Shown here one piece after another: positions 15,280 through 22,277 of a stretch of 23,798 nt of DNA. The stretch is from Prado023 sp964638055 (GTDB lineage: Bacteria > Actinomycetota > Actinomycetes > S36-B12 > CAIYMF01), in the NCBI GenBank assembly GCA_964638055.1, contig CAZWXF010000040.1, forward strand, positions 1-23,798, written 5' to 3'. The notes beneath the pieces are model-generated. The model was not told the origin of the DNA, searched no databases, and worked only from the letters and a program-made list of their open reading frames with translations. Both the position numbers and the translations under genes were made by a program. Position 1 is the first letter of the stretch; the number at the start of each line of letters is the position of its first letter.

Positions 15280-17174
15280 GGCGTGTACCTCAAGATCATC
15301 ATGTCATCGGCTGTCAGCTCGAGGTGCAGGTGCGACTGGTCTTGGAGGCGATCGGGTGAGTAGCCCACGGAGGACAGCCAGTACAGCGAGGTCGTCCCCA
15401 GGGCGAGGTACTTCACGTTGAGCTGATCCAGCGCGGCTGCCACCTCAGGATCGTCGAGATGGATGAGGTTGTCGAGCAGCCAGGGCAGGTCGCGATCGGG
15501 GCTCAGACCCTTCGATGAGTACGACTGGGCGGCGAGGACCGGGATGCGCGCCGCCGCGAACAGGTTGGCAGTCCCGTCCGCCTCGAAGTTCAGCACCGTC
15601 TCGCCTTCGCTCAGCCGGGCCGCGAGCTCCCTGCCCAGATCTGGGGTGTCCGCGGCACCGGCGAGGGTCGCCTCGAGGTTCCCGCGTTTGGTGCGGACCC
15701 CGTCCAGCGCCCCTCCCAGAAGCAGCAGCAGGGCGAGGGCGACACAGGAGGCACCAGTCGCGTGGGCGAGCAGGGACCCCGTGTCCTTCGCGGCGTGCTG
15801 GGCTGCGCGCAGGACCGCCAGAGAGCTCAGCACGATCACCGGGCCCGCCGCGAGGAGGGCGACGCGGCTGCCCTCGCCGTACCAAGGGGCACTGATCAGG
15901 CGCAGCCCGTCGGGCACAGCCGCCCAGGTGGTGACGACGGCCAGGACCCAGGGCATCACCAGGGCGAGGATGAGCACCGGTGACCGACGCTCACGGATCC
16001 AGATCACGGCGCCCGCGATCGACGCGCTGACGATCAGAATGCTCCCCAGCACCGACCCGCCGACGAGTTCTGCGAAGGGGCTGGTCACCGAGTGGAGGAA
16101 GCCTCGGCGGTCCCAGGCGGCCAGGGCTCCCGACGCGCCCTCAGCGAGGGAGGCCAATCGCTCCGCCCACGCGATGACCACCGCGAGACCGATGAGCCCG
16201 CAGACCGTCACGGCGATCCAGGTCTCGCGGACGAGCCTTCCCCGGCTGCGCCCAGTGCGAAGGCGCTGGACCACCAGCGAGGCCACGACGACGACGGCCA
16301 GCGCTGCGGCCTCTGCGACGTGGACGATGAAGAGCCCGAAGAGCACCAGGCCGAGAGCCGTCCACGTGGGAGGCCCTGGGGACTCGCTGGCGAGCAGGGC
16401 CGTGCAGAGCCCCGCAACATACAGGGCAGTGGCCAGCAGGATCACGGTCGAGCCGTAGGCGAAGTGATAGGTCAAGCCGGGCAGGCACACTGCACTGAGG
16501 CCTGCCAACGTGGCTGGGAGGCGTTGACCGGGCAGGAACGCGTGGCTAAGAGCGATGAGCGCGAGCGGAAGCAGGATCGTCGCGGCGATCACGCCGGCTC
16601 CTGCGGTGGTGGGCATCGAGTTCCACGTCCGTGTGGGAAGCGCCCAGCCCAACAGGGTGTGCAGGCCCAACGGGTACGTGGCGAGCGTGACCGGATCGTC
16701 CACGGGAGCCGGGCGCAGGACCTGGTTGGGATCCCCGGTGCGCAACCAGGACACCATCGCCACCCAGTACGCATGGTTCTTGAAGTCCCGGTTGGGCAGG
16801 TACAGGCCGTATCCCCGCAGGATGAGGGTCCACAGGCCACCTGCCAGTCCGATGATCAGGATCGGTCCGACGGAGGATCCCAGGGCGCTGCGCAGCTGCC
16901 ATCGGTCATGGGTTCGCAACCATGCTGTCGCCCACAGCGCAAGCCCTGCCCCCACGAGCATCAGCGGATGCAGCGGCACGCCCACGAGGGCAAGGATCTG
17001 GGCCGCGATCCACACGACGACGACCGAGTACAGCGGTGCCACGGCAAGTCGGTAGGTCCATGGTGCAGCGGCCGGAGCCGGCAGCAGCCATGCGATGGGC
17101 AGGCCGATGCCCCAGAACGCGAAGACGACGATCAACAGGCCGGTGACCGGTCCATCGGGACCCAACAAAGTCAT
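15276..17174 (-). CDS. Large polytopic membrane protein, DUF6541-like (GT-C glycosyltransferase character)
   Basis: This 632-residue protein has about 12-14 hydrophobic helices up to about residue 505, then a soluble C-terminal domain of about 120 residues outside the membrane. Early loops carry NRDFKNHAYW (Asp130, His134) and ATYPLGLHTLLGW (about 165-177). Acidic residues after the first helices followed by a Y-P-x-G-x-H motif recall DUF6541 and other GT-C-type, polyprenyl-phosphate-sugar-dependent transferases. Its activity is not proven. The frame extends to an ATG at 17228 with GC-rich, glycine-rich codons. The ATG at 17174 is preferred because the hydrophobic N-terminus follows directly and it overlaps the stop of a 28-codon ORF. 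It is coupled to the lipoprotein at 14842. It is probably involved in a cell-envelope glycan or lipoglycan. Confidence 0.78.
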   Translation of the reverse strand: MTLLGPDGPVTGLLIVVFAFWGIGLPIAWLLPAPAAAPWTYRLAVAPLYSVVVVWIAAQILALVGVPLHPLMLVGAGLALWATAWLRTHDRWQLRSALGSSVGPILIIGLAGGLWTLILRGYGLYLPNRDFKNHAYWVAMVSWLRTGDPNQVLRPAPVDDPVTLATYPLGLHTLLGWALPTRTWNSMPTTAGAGVIAATILLPLALIALSHAFLPGQRLPATLAGLSAVCLPGLTYHFAYGSTVILLATALYVAGLCTALLASESPGPPTWTALGLVLFGLFIVHVAEAAALAVVVVASLVVQRLRTGRSRGRLVRETWIAVTVCGLIGLAVVIAWAERLASLAEGASGALAAWDRRGFLHSVTSPFAELVGGSVLGSILIVSASIAGAVIWIRERRSPVLILALVMPWVLAVVTTWAAVPDGLRLISAPWYGEGSRVALLAAGPVIVLSSLAVLRAAQHAAKDTGSLLAHATGASCVALALLLLLGGALDGVRTKRGNLEATLAGAADTPDLGRELAARLSEGETVLNFEADGTANLFAAARIPVLAAQSYSSKGLSPDRDLPWLLDNLIHLDDPEVAAALDQLNVKYLALGTTSLYWLSSVGYSPDRLQDQSHLHLELTADDMMILRYTP

Positions 17175-17257
17175 GGCGCGGCCGACTCCGCGCCTGCCTG
17201 GGCTGCATCCGCCAGGGCCTCCCGCCATCCCCCCGGGCCCCGCCCCGCTGCCGTCAT
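17171..17257 (-). CDS. Possible 28-codon leaderless leader ORF coupled to the DUF6541-like gene
   Basis: An ATG at 17257 opens a 28-residue frame (MTAAGRGPGGWREALADAAQ, then AGAESAAP) whose TGA overlaps the ATG at 17174 as ATGA. TATCTT lies exactly six bases before the 17257 ATG, as for the other leaderless starts in this window. It may be a translated leader peptide that delivers ribosomes to the membrane-protein gene, which lacks a good ribosome binding site. The alternative is that the larger gene simply starts at 17228 in another frame. Confidence 0.35.
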   Translation of the reverse strand: MTAAGRGPGGWREALADAAQAGAESAAP

Positions 17258-17263
17258 GGGCGC

Positions 17264-17269
17264 AAGATA
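17264..17269 (-). promoter_or_regulatory. Candidate -10 element upstream of the membrane-protein/lipoprotein operon
   Basis: The minus strand reads TATCTT, six bases before the ATG at 17257 and about 90 bases before the ATG of the membrane protein. It is the best promoter-like hexamer in this spacer. Confidence 0.4.
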
Positions 17270-17368
17270 GCGGGACCGCCGGCTCAGGACCCGGGCAGCG
17301 GCTCGGGCTGGTGCCCGCGGACCGGGCGACGGCCCTCGGTCAGCCCTTGCCCGTGGTCTCGGGTCTCG

Positions 17369-17468
17369 NNNNNNNNNNNNNNNNNNNNNNNNNNNNNNNN
17401 NNNNNNNNNNNNNNNNNNNNNNNNNNNNNNNNNNNNNNNNNNNNNNNNNNNNNNNNNNNNNNNNNNNN
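17369..17468. other. Assembly gap of 100 N
   Basis: Exactly 100 N in a row is the usual placeholder for a scaffold join of unknown true length. Both flanks carry TCGGTCAGCCCT (17336-17347 and 17488-17499), so the gap may sit between two copies of a repeated end or reflect a mis-join. Confidence 0.98.
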
Positions 17469-17491
17469 CGGGCTCGTCCGGCGTCTGTCGG

Positions 17492-19033
17492 TCAGCCCTG
17501 GCCCTCGGCACTCGCTGGACCCCCCGTGCCTTCCCCGTGCCCAGGGGCGGCGGGACGGCCGCCGCCACCCTCCGCGACAGGCCTGCCAGACCGGGTCCGA
17601 CGCCTCGGCCGAGGCTTGCGCCGCCGCACTGGCTTCTCGGTCGCCCCGTCCCCGGCCGCCGGTGGCGCGTCTCCGACACTTGGCCGGGAGGCGTGCCCGT
17701 GGGGCAGCGTCTGACCATGGTGATGTGAGTGCCCGGTCCGCTTGTCGTGCGTTCGCCGCCGGGCGCCGCTCGCGCCCTCGATGTCCTCGACCTCCTCGGC
17801 GTCGAGCCCGGCATGGGTCCGCGCAGAGCGTGGCAGCCTGCCGGCGGTTCCCGGGGGGATCCGCAGTCCCGTGTAGAGGTGGTCGGACGTGTGGTAGGTC
17901 TCCAGAGGATCGTGGAACGGCAGGCCGAGCGCCTTGTTGATCAGCGACCAGCGGGGAAGGTCCTCCCAGTCGACGAACGTCACGGCCACGCCGGATGCCC
18001 CGGCCCGTCCGGTCCGTCCCACTCTGTGCAGGTAGGTCTTCTCGTCGTCGGGGCACTCGTAGTTCACGACGTGCGTGACTCCTTCGACGTCGATGCCGCG
18101 GGCGGCGACGTCGGTGGCCACGAGGATGTCGACCTTTCCGTTCCGGAAGGCGCGGAGTGCCTGCTCGCGCGCGCCCTGGCCGAGGTCGCCGTGGATGGCG
18201 CCCGCCGCGAACCCGCGCTCGGCCAGCTCGTCGGCGACAGCTTGGGCGCGCCGCTTCGTCCGACAGAAGATCATGGATGGACCGTGACCCTCTGCCTGCA
18301 TCATCCGGGCCAGGATCTCGACCTTGTTCAGGGGATGGACCCGCCACACGTGCTGCTCGATGGCGTCGACCAGGGCGGAGTCGTCGGTGGGGTCGACGGC
18401 CCGGATGTGCGTGGGCTGGTTCATGTACCGCCGGCCCAGAGCGACGATCTGGCCGGGCATGGTGGCCGAGAAGAGCATGGTCTGGCGGCTGGCGGGGAGT
18501 TGGGCCACGATCCGTTCGACGTCGGGCAGGAAGCCCATGTCGAGCATCTCGTCGGCCTCGTCCAGGACGAGGACCCGGATATGACGAAGGTCGAGGTGGC
18601 GCTGGCGTGCCATGTCGATCAGTCGGCCGGGCGTGCCGACGACGACATCGACACCGGCCCTGAGGGCCTCGATCTGGGGTTCGTACGCCCGCCCGCCGTA
18701 GAGGGCCAGGACCTTCGCCCCCAGGCGCTTGCCGGCCAGGGCCAGGTCGGCGGTCACCTGCACGCAGAGCTCCCGGGTGGGCACCACGACAAGGGCCTTG
18801 GGCGCCAGGACCGCATCAGGTCCGTCGGCGGCGATCACGGGGATGCGCTGAAGCAGTGGGACACCGAATCCCAGCGTCTTGCCCGTGCCCGTCTTGGCCT
18901 GGCCGATGAGGTCGCGGCCCTCGATGGCCTGGGGGATGCACAGCGCCTGGATCTGGAACGCCTCGGTGATCCCGGCCTCGGCGAGGGCCGCGGTGATCGG
19001 CTCGATGACCCCCAGCTCGGCGAATGTGCTCAC
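17492..19033 (-). CDS. DEAD-box ATP-dependent RNA helicase (RhlE-like)
   Basis: This 513-residue RNA helicase unwinds RNA duplexes with ATP, in RNA decay or ribosome assembly. All core motifs are present: Q motif (FQIQALCIPQA, about 26-36), motif I AKTGTGKT (46-53), Ia PTRELC, Ib TPGR, II DEAD (158-161), III SAT (189-191), V ATDVAARGID, and VI HRVGRTGR (336-343). Residues about 395-513 are a low-complexity tail with a His-rich patch (HSHHHGQTLPHGH) and an Arg/Lys/Pro block (RRRKPRPRRRTRSGR), likely RNA-binding. The start is the GTG at 19033, 13 bases after the DUF3107 stop; upstream codons belong to that gene in another frame. The stop lies 23 bases from the assembly gap, so the C-terminus appears complete. 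From memory, Rv3211 has the same neighbourhood. Confidence 0.95.
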   Translation of the reverse strand: MSTFAELGVIEPITAALAEAGITEAFQIQALCIPQAIEGRDLIGQAKTGTGKTLGFGVPLLQRIPVIAADGPDAVLAPKALVVVPTRELCVQVTADLALAGKRLGAKVLALYGGRAYEPQIEALRAGVDVVVGTPGRLIDMARQRHLDLRHIRVLVLDEADEMLDMGFLPDVERIVAQLPASRQTMLFSATMPGQIVALGRRYMNQPTHIRAVDPTDDSALVDAIEQHVWRVHPLNKVEILARMMQAEGHGPSMIFCRTKRRAQAVADELAERGFAAGAIHGDLGQGAREQALRAFRNGKVDILVATDVAARGIDVEGVTHVVNYECPDDEKTYLHRVGRTGRAGASGVAVTFVDWEDLPRWSLINKALGLPFHDPLETYHTSDHLYTGLRIPPGTAGRLPRSARTHAGLDAEEVEDIEGASGARRRTHDKRTGHSHHHGQTLPHGHASRPSVGDAPPAAGDGATEKPVRRRKPRPRRRTRSGRPVAEGGGGRPAAPGHGEGTGGPASAEGQG

Positions 19034-19046
19034 CAGGTGTGCCCGG

Positions 19047-19271
19047 TCACGAGGTCCCGAAGCCGACGCGACGGGACTCGGCCGCTGCGATCTCCACATA
19101 GGCCAGCTTGTCGACGGGGACCACGACCCGGCGACCCTTGTCGTCGACCAGGTCGAGCAGGCCCTTGCCGGCAAGGGCATCGCGGACCGCGTCGGCGACA
19201 GCGTCAGGCGACTGATGACTCTCCAGGACCAGCTCGCGATTCGCCTGCTGTATCCCGATGCGAACCTCCAC
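19047..19271 (-). CDS. DUF3107 family small protein
   Basis: This 74-residue protein begins MEVRIGIQQANRELVLES and ends VDKLAYVEIAAAESRRVGFG, matching the DUF3107 family found almost only in actinobacteria (M. tuberculosis Rv3208A, from memory). It has no membrane helix. Its function is unknown, though a conserved place between TetR and a DEAD-box helicase is typical. The GTG start at 19271 has one of the best ribosome binding sites in the window, AGAGGAG, six bases upstream. It is followed after 13 bases by the helicase, suggesting co-transcription, so it may be produced in excess over it. The frame remains open far upstream but is antisense shadow there. Confidence 0.92.
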   Translation of the reverse strand: MEVRIGIQQANRELVLESHQSPDAVADAVRDALAGKGLLDLVDDKGRRVVVPVDKLAYVEIAAAESRRVGFGTS

Positions 19272-19495
19272 GTTCGCTCCTCTCTTCTGGGCGTCGATCA
19301 GTGGCGACTCGACGTGGGTGGACCCCCCTCGGGGATCCGCGGGACCTGCCCCGCCGGTGCGCGCCGGCGCCCGGCGTCCGGCGGAACTCGAACTCCCGTC
19401 GGCGGGGTCTCGACCGGCTCGACCGGCGGGGTGGTCACTCGAACTCCCTGCGGCACTCGAACCCGGCGGGCACATCCGGGCAGAGGTCGTGGGCG
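19272..19495. repeat. Intergenic direct repeats between TetR and DUF3107
   Basis: ACTCGAACTCCC occurs at 19386-19397 and 19437-19448, and ACTCGAACCC at 19455-19464. Two CTCGACCGG units lie between the first two. The repeats sit in 224 bases with no coding potential that I can support. They may be operator sites or a small intergenic repeat element; no tRNA fold is possible. Confidence 0.6.
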
Positions 19496-20119
19496 TCACT
19501 GGTTCACAGGATGGCTCATCGGGAAGCGGGAGATCCCCCGCCACGCCAGCGCAGCCATGTCGGATGCGGCGTCCGCCTGGGAGATTCGGGTCGGGGCGTG
19601 CAGCCATCGGCGAGCCGCGGTCTGCGCCATCCCCGTGAGCCCGGATGCCAGCATCATGGCCCGGTCCTGGTCCAGACCGGTGTCCTCGATGATCACTGCG
19701 GCGATCATCTCGGCGCAGGCCTCGTTCGTCCGGGCCATGCGAAGGGCGACCTCGGGCACGTTCGTCAGATCCGACTCGAAGATCAGGCGGAAGGCGCCGG
19801 ACTCCTCGGCGACGAAGGAGAAGTACGCATCGAACGTCGCGTGGACGCGCCTGCCGTTGTCGTGGGTCGAGTCCAGGGCCCGGCGGACCGCCTGGATGAG
19901 TGCCGCGCTGCACTCGTCGAGGACGGCCAGGTACAGCTCGAGCTTGCCTGGGAAGTGCTGGTAGACGACCGGCTTGGACACCCCCGCGAGCTCGGCGATC
20001 CCGTCCATGCCCGCCGCGTGGTACCCGTGCTGGACGAACGCCTCCCGTGCGGCATCCAGCAGCTGGGCGCGCCGCTGCCTGCGTGGCAGCCGCACCACGC
20101 GATGTGCGGGCAGAGACAT
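19496..20119 (-). CDS. TetR family transcriptional regulator
   Basis: This 207-residue regulator has the TetR N-terminal DNA-binding domain. It starts RRQRRAQLLDAAREAFVQHGYHAAGMDGIAE, and the helix-turn-helix at about 38-57 ends AGVSKPVVYQHFPGK. The C-terminal helical domain (about 75-200) should bind a small ligand or form the dimer. The ligand is unknown. It diverges from an alpha/beta hydrolase gene with 85 bases between, the usual arrangement for a TetR regulator and its target, and it matches the place of Rv3208 in M. tuberculosis (from memory). The ATG at 20119 has no ribosome binding site. TACCAT lies exactly six bases before it, so the mRNA is probably leaderless. Confidence 0.94.
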   Translation of the reverse strand: MSLPAHRVVRLPRRQRRAQLLDAAREAFVQHGYHAAGMDGIAELAGVSKPVVYQHFPGKLELYLAVLDECSAALIQAVRRALDSTHDNGRRVHATFDAYFSFVAEESGAFRLIFESDLTNVPEVALRMARTNEACAEMIAAVIIEDTGLDQDRAMMLASGLTGMAQTAARRWLHAPTRISQADAASDMAALAWRGISRFPMSHPVNQ

Positions 20120-20125
20120 GGCCCC

Positions 20126-20131
20126 ATGGTA
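20126..20131 (-). promoter_or_regulatory. Putative -10 element of the TetR gene
   Basis: The minus strand reads GCCGTACCAT with TACCAT as the -10, then six bases (GGGGCC), then the ATG. The GCCGTACC part is mirrored at the divergent hydrolase promoter (20189-20196). Confidence 0.5.
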
Positions 20132-20132
20132 C

Positions 20133-20164
20133 GGCTTGGCCGCTGAACGGCTGCCGGGCTTGGC
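20133..20164. promoter_or_regulatory. Possible operator: direct repeat GGCTTGGC between divergent genes
   Basis: GGCTTGGC occurs at 20133-20140 and again at 20157-20164, 24 bases apart, inside the 85-base TetR/hydrolase spacer. Binding of the TetR protein here is plausible from position only; the repeats are direct, whereas TetR operators are usually inverted. Confidence 0.3.
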
Positions 20165-20192
20165 ACGGTCGTGTGGGCAGGCGGCTTCGCCG

Positions 20193-20198
20193 TACCCT
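20193..20198 (+). promoter_or_regulatory. Putative -10 element of the divergent hydrolase gene
   Basis: TACCCT lies exactly six bases before the ATG at 20205, within GCCGTACCCT. This is the mirror image of the TetR promoter sequence. No ribosome binding site precedes the ATG. Confidence 0.5.
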
Positions 20199-20204
20199 CG
20201 CGCC

Positions 20205-21101
20205 ATGGAAGCACTGCCCCCTCCGGCGCCCATCGAGATGGTCGACACGCGGATCGGACCACTGGCCGTGCGGCGCACCACGCCGAGGGGCTCGGGGCCC
20301 CATGAGCCGGCGGTGCTCATCCATGGCCTCGGCGGCAACTCCCTGAACTGGGTCGACCTCACCGAGGCCCTGGCAGACCGGCTCGATGCCGTCTCGCTCG
20401 ACCTGCCGGGCTTCGGCTCCTCGCCCGCTGCCGCCGGTGGCGACTACAGCATCAGGGCGCACACGCGCGCGGCCATCTCGGCGATCGAGGCGGTCTTCCA
20501 GGGGCGGCCGGTCCATCTGTTCGGGAACTCCATGGGCGGGGCCATCTCGACACAGGTGGCCGCCCGGCGGCCGGACCTCGTCCGCACGCTCTGCCTGGTC
20601 TCGCCTGCGCTGCCGGATCGCCGCGTCCGCGCCTCGAACGTCCACGTCCCGGCGATGTCCATCCCCGGCGTCAACATCTTCCTCTACGAGCGGTTCAAGG
20701 GGGCCGGCCCGCCCGAGCGCGTCCAGGCGACGTTCGACCTGTGCTTCGCCGACCCGTCGCGCATCCATCCCCAGCGCCGGGCCGAGGCCGAGGAGGAGGC
20801 CAGGCGCAGGGACTCGCAGCCATGGGTCCGTGACGCCTTCGTGGGGTCGGCCCAGGGCCTCCTGGCCACGTACTTCGACCGCGGCTCGGATCGGCCGTGG
20901 GCGCTCGCGCGCAGAGTCCGCGTCCCCACGCTTCTCGTCTACGGCCGGCGCGACAAGCTGGTCCACCCCCGTGGAGCGCACCGGGCATCGGCGGACTTCC
21001 CGAACGCCCACCTGATGGTCATCCCGGACTCCGGCCACGTCTCCCAGATGGAGCATCCCGAGCTGGTCCAGCGATGGTGGCGGGAGTTCCTGGGCGGATG
21101 A
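20205..21101 (+). CDS. Alpha/beta hydrolase
   Basis: This 298-residue alpha/beta-hydrolase fold enzyme shows LIHGLGGNSLNWVDL (oxyanion loop, about 38-52), DLPGFGSSP, the nucleophile elbow FGNSMGG with Ser109, the acid Asp250 (VYGRRDKLV) and His278 (DSGHVSQMEHPE). The cap domain at about 140-230 contains an Arg/Glu-rich helix. It resembles meta-cleavage-product hydrolases and lipolytic hydrolases, so it may act on a C-C or ester bond of a hydrophobic substrate, but that is not readable. There is no signal peptide. The ATG at 20205 follows TACCCT by six bases and lacks a ribosome binding site, so the transcript is probably leaderless. The divergent TetR gene is its likely regulator. It ends 28 bases before the convergent glycosyltransferase-like gene. 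Confidence 0.92.
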   Translation: MEALPPPAPIEMVDTRIGPLAVRRTTPRGSGPHEPAVLIHGLGGNSLNWVDLTEALADRLDAVSLDLPGFGSSPAAAGGDYSIRAHTRAAISAIEAVFQGRPVHLFGNSMGGAISTQVAARRPDLVRTLCLVSPALPDRRVRASNVHVPAMSIPGVNIFLYERFKGAGPPERVQATFDLCFADPSRIHPQRRAEAEEEARRRDSQPWVRDAFVGSAQGLLATYFDRGSDRPWALARRVRVPTLLVYGRRDKLVHPRGAHRASADFPNAHLMVIPDSGHVSQMEHPELVQRWWREFLGG

Positions 21102-21129
21102 CGAGTGGGCGACCCTCGCGCTCCGCTCG

Positions 21130-22176
21130 CTACTTGGCAACGGGATCGGTCGTCGCCTGGATGCTCGCGGCCTCCCGTGTCTCCGGCCGGTGCAGGAGCA
21201 CCACGAGGGCCAGGCCAGGCAGGAGGACGAGTGGGAACGCTGCGAAGCCCAGGACGACCGCCGCGCCCAGCGCGCAGAGGCCCACGGTCATCATGAGGGC
21301 GGCCTGATCCCGGGTCGCCCCCAACGGCCAGGCGCTCGTGACGTAGTAGCCGAACTGCGGCCACGGGCCCAGGGTGCTGGAGAGCAGGGCGATACCCGGC
21401 CAGTGCCAGCCGCGGCGCAGCATCAGGGCGGCCAGCGGCAGTGTGGCAGCGCTCATCACCCAGTAGCTGGGCACGATCTGCGACCTCTCAGCGACCCGAT
21501 GCATCCACTCCCCAACCCAGTCGGGTTGGGCGAGGAAGCTGACGGCCACGACAGCAGCGGCCGAGACGAGCATGGAACGCCACCACTGGCGCCCGTACCA
21601 CGCCATGACCAGCATCAGGATCAGCATCTGCTGAGGCTTCGTGGACATGAGGACGAGGGCAAGGATGAAGGGCCACTTGGAGCGCTTCTGCAGTGCCCCG
21701 AGAGCCAGGATCGCAGCCACCGTCACGACGGCGGACGCCTGCTGCATGCGCAACGCGTCCCACATGGGGAACCAGAGGAGCCAGTACCACGATTGGCGTG
21801 ACCAGGCGATCGCGGCGATCCACGCGAACCCCACGACGAGGACCCAGAGGATCCCTGCCACCGGGGCGGTGAACGGGGTGAACGGAAGGCCCAGGAACAG
21901 GACGGCATGGATCGGGTACGCGTTGCCCACCTCGGTCAGCTGACCCAGGTTCGGAAGGTTGGGGTCCAGCACATACGCGTCGCCCGTGTGCAGCCACGCC
22001 AGCGCCCCGTGGTACAGGGGGAACAGGTCGAGCAGGCCGCCCACAGGGCCGTGCATCGGCACCTGGAGGAGGGCGAGAACCGCCACCGCGAGCACGCCGA
22101 GCGTGGGCGGGCGCCAGTTGCTCGCGCGGATCCGGGCGACGCGGGGGAGACCTGGCAGGAGCCGATGCTCGGTCAT
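21130..22176 (-). CDS. Polytopic membrane protein, GT87/DUF2029-like glycosyltransferase
   Basis: This 348-residue protein has about nine hydrophobic helices. Features recalling GT87 (polyprenyl-phosphate-mannose-dependent transferases) are an aspartate after the first helix (Asp50, LLDLFPLYHGALAWL), GNAYPIH with Tyr-Pro at 87-88, a Gln-containing segment (MQQASAVV), and a Lys-Pro in STKPQQMLIL. The C-terminal tail after the last helix is short. The exact family is uncertain. The frame reaches an ATG at 22254, which has no ribosome binding site. The ATG at 22176 is preferred for its upstream GAGG and because the preceding residues are charged and low-complexity. It lies 101 bases after the next membrane gene, and probably in its operon. 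Confidence 0.72.
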   Translation of the reverse strand: MTEHRLLPGLPRVARIRASNWRPPTLGVLAVAVLALLQVPMHGPVGGLLDLFPLYHGALAWLHTGDAYVLDPNLPNLGQLTEVGNAYPIHAVLFLGLPFTPFTAPVAGILWVLVVGFAWIAAIAWSRQSWYWLLWFPMWDALRMQQASAVVTVAAILALGALQKRSKWPFILALVLMSTKPQQMLILMLVMAWYGRQWWRSMLVSAAAVVAVSFLAQPDWVGEWMHRVAERSQIVPSYWVMSAATLPLAALMLRRGWHWPGIALLSSTLGPWPQFGYYVTSAWPLGATRDQAALMMTVGLCALGAAVVLGFAAFPLVLLPGLALVVLLHRPETREAASIQATTDPVAK

Positions 22177-22277
22177 CTGGGCCTCGTGGGACGTTGAACC
22201 GGGCGCCTCGTCGAGGTCGCGGCGAGGGACGCGCCGATTCGGGACGAGCCGCATGTCAGACACTGTCACGCACCCCG

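Larger units (their letters stand above)
17175..17491. other. Gene-poor stretch containing the scaffold gap
   Basis: This region lies between the membrane-protein start and the helicase stop. It holds the small ORF and -10 hexamer described separately, and 100 N. The bases immediately left of the gap (17340-17368) read on the minus strand as RPETTGKG followed by a TGA. This could be the end of an unseen gene or of a second version of the helicase tail. Nothing else is recognisable. Confidence 0.6.

Noticed and set aside
17340..18347. Frame running through the N gap into the helicase region
   Set aside because: It spans unknown bases and is out of frame with the helicase. Only its last few codons left of the gap were considered, as a possible gene end.
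19430..19470. GGTTCGAGT-like words on the minus strand resembling a tRNA T-loop
   Set aside because: The flanking bases do not form the five-base T-stem, and no anticodon arm or acceptor stem is present.
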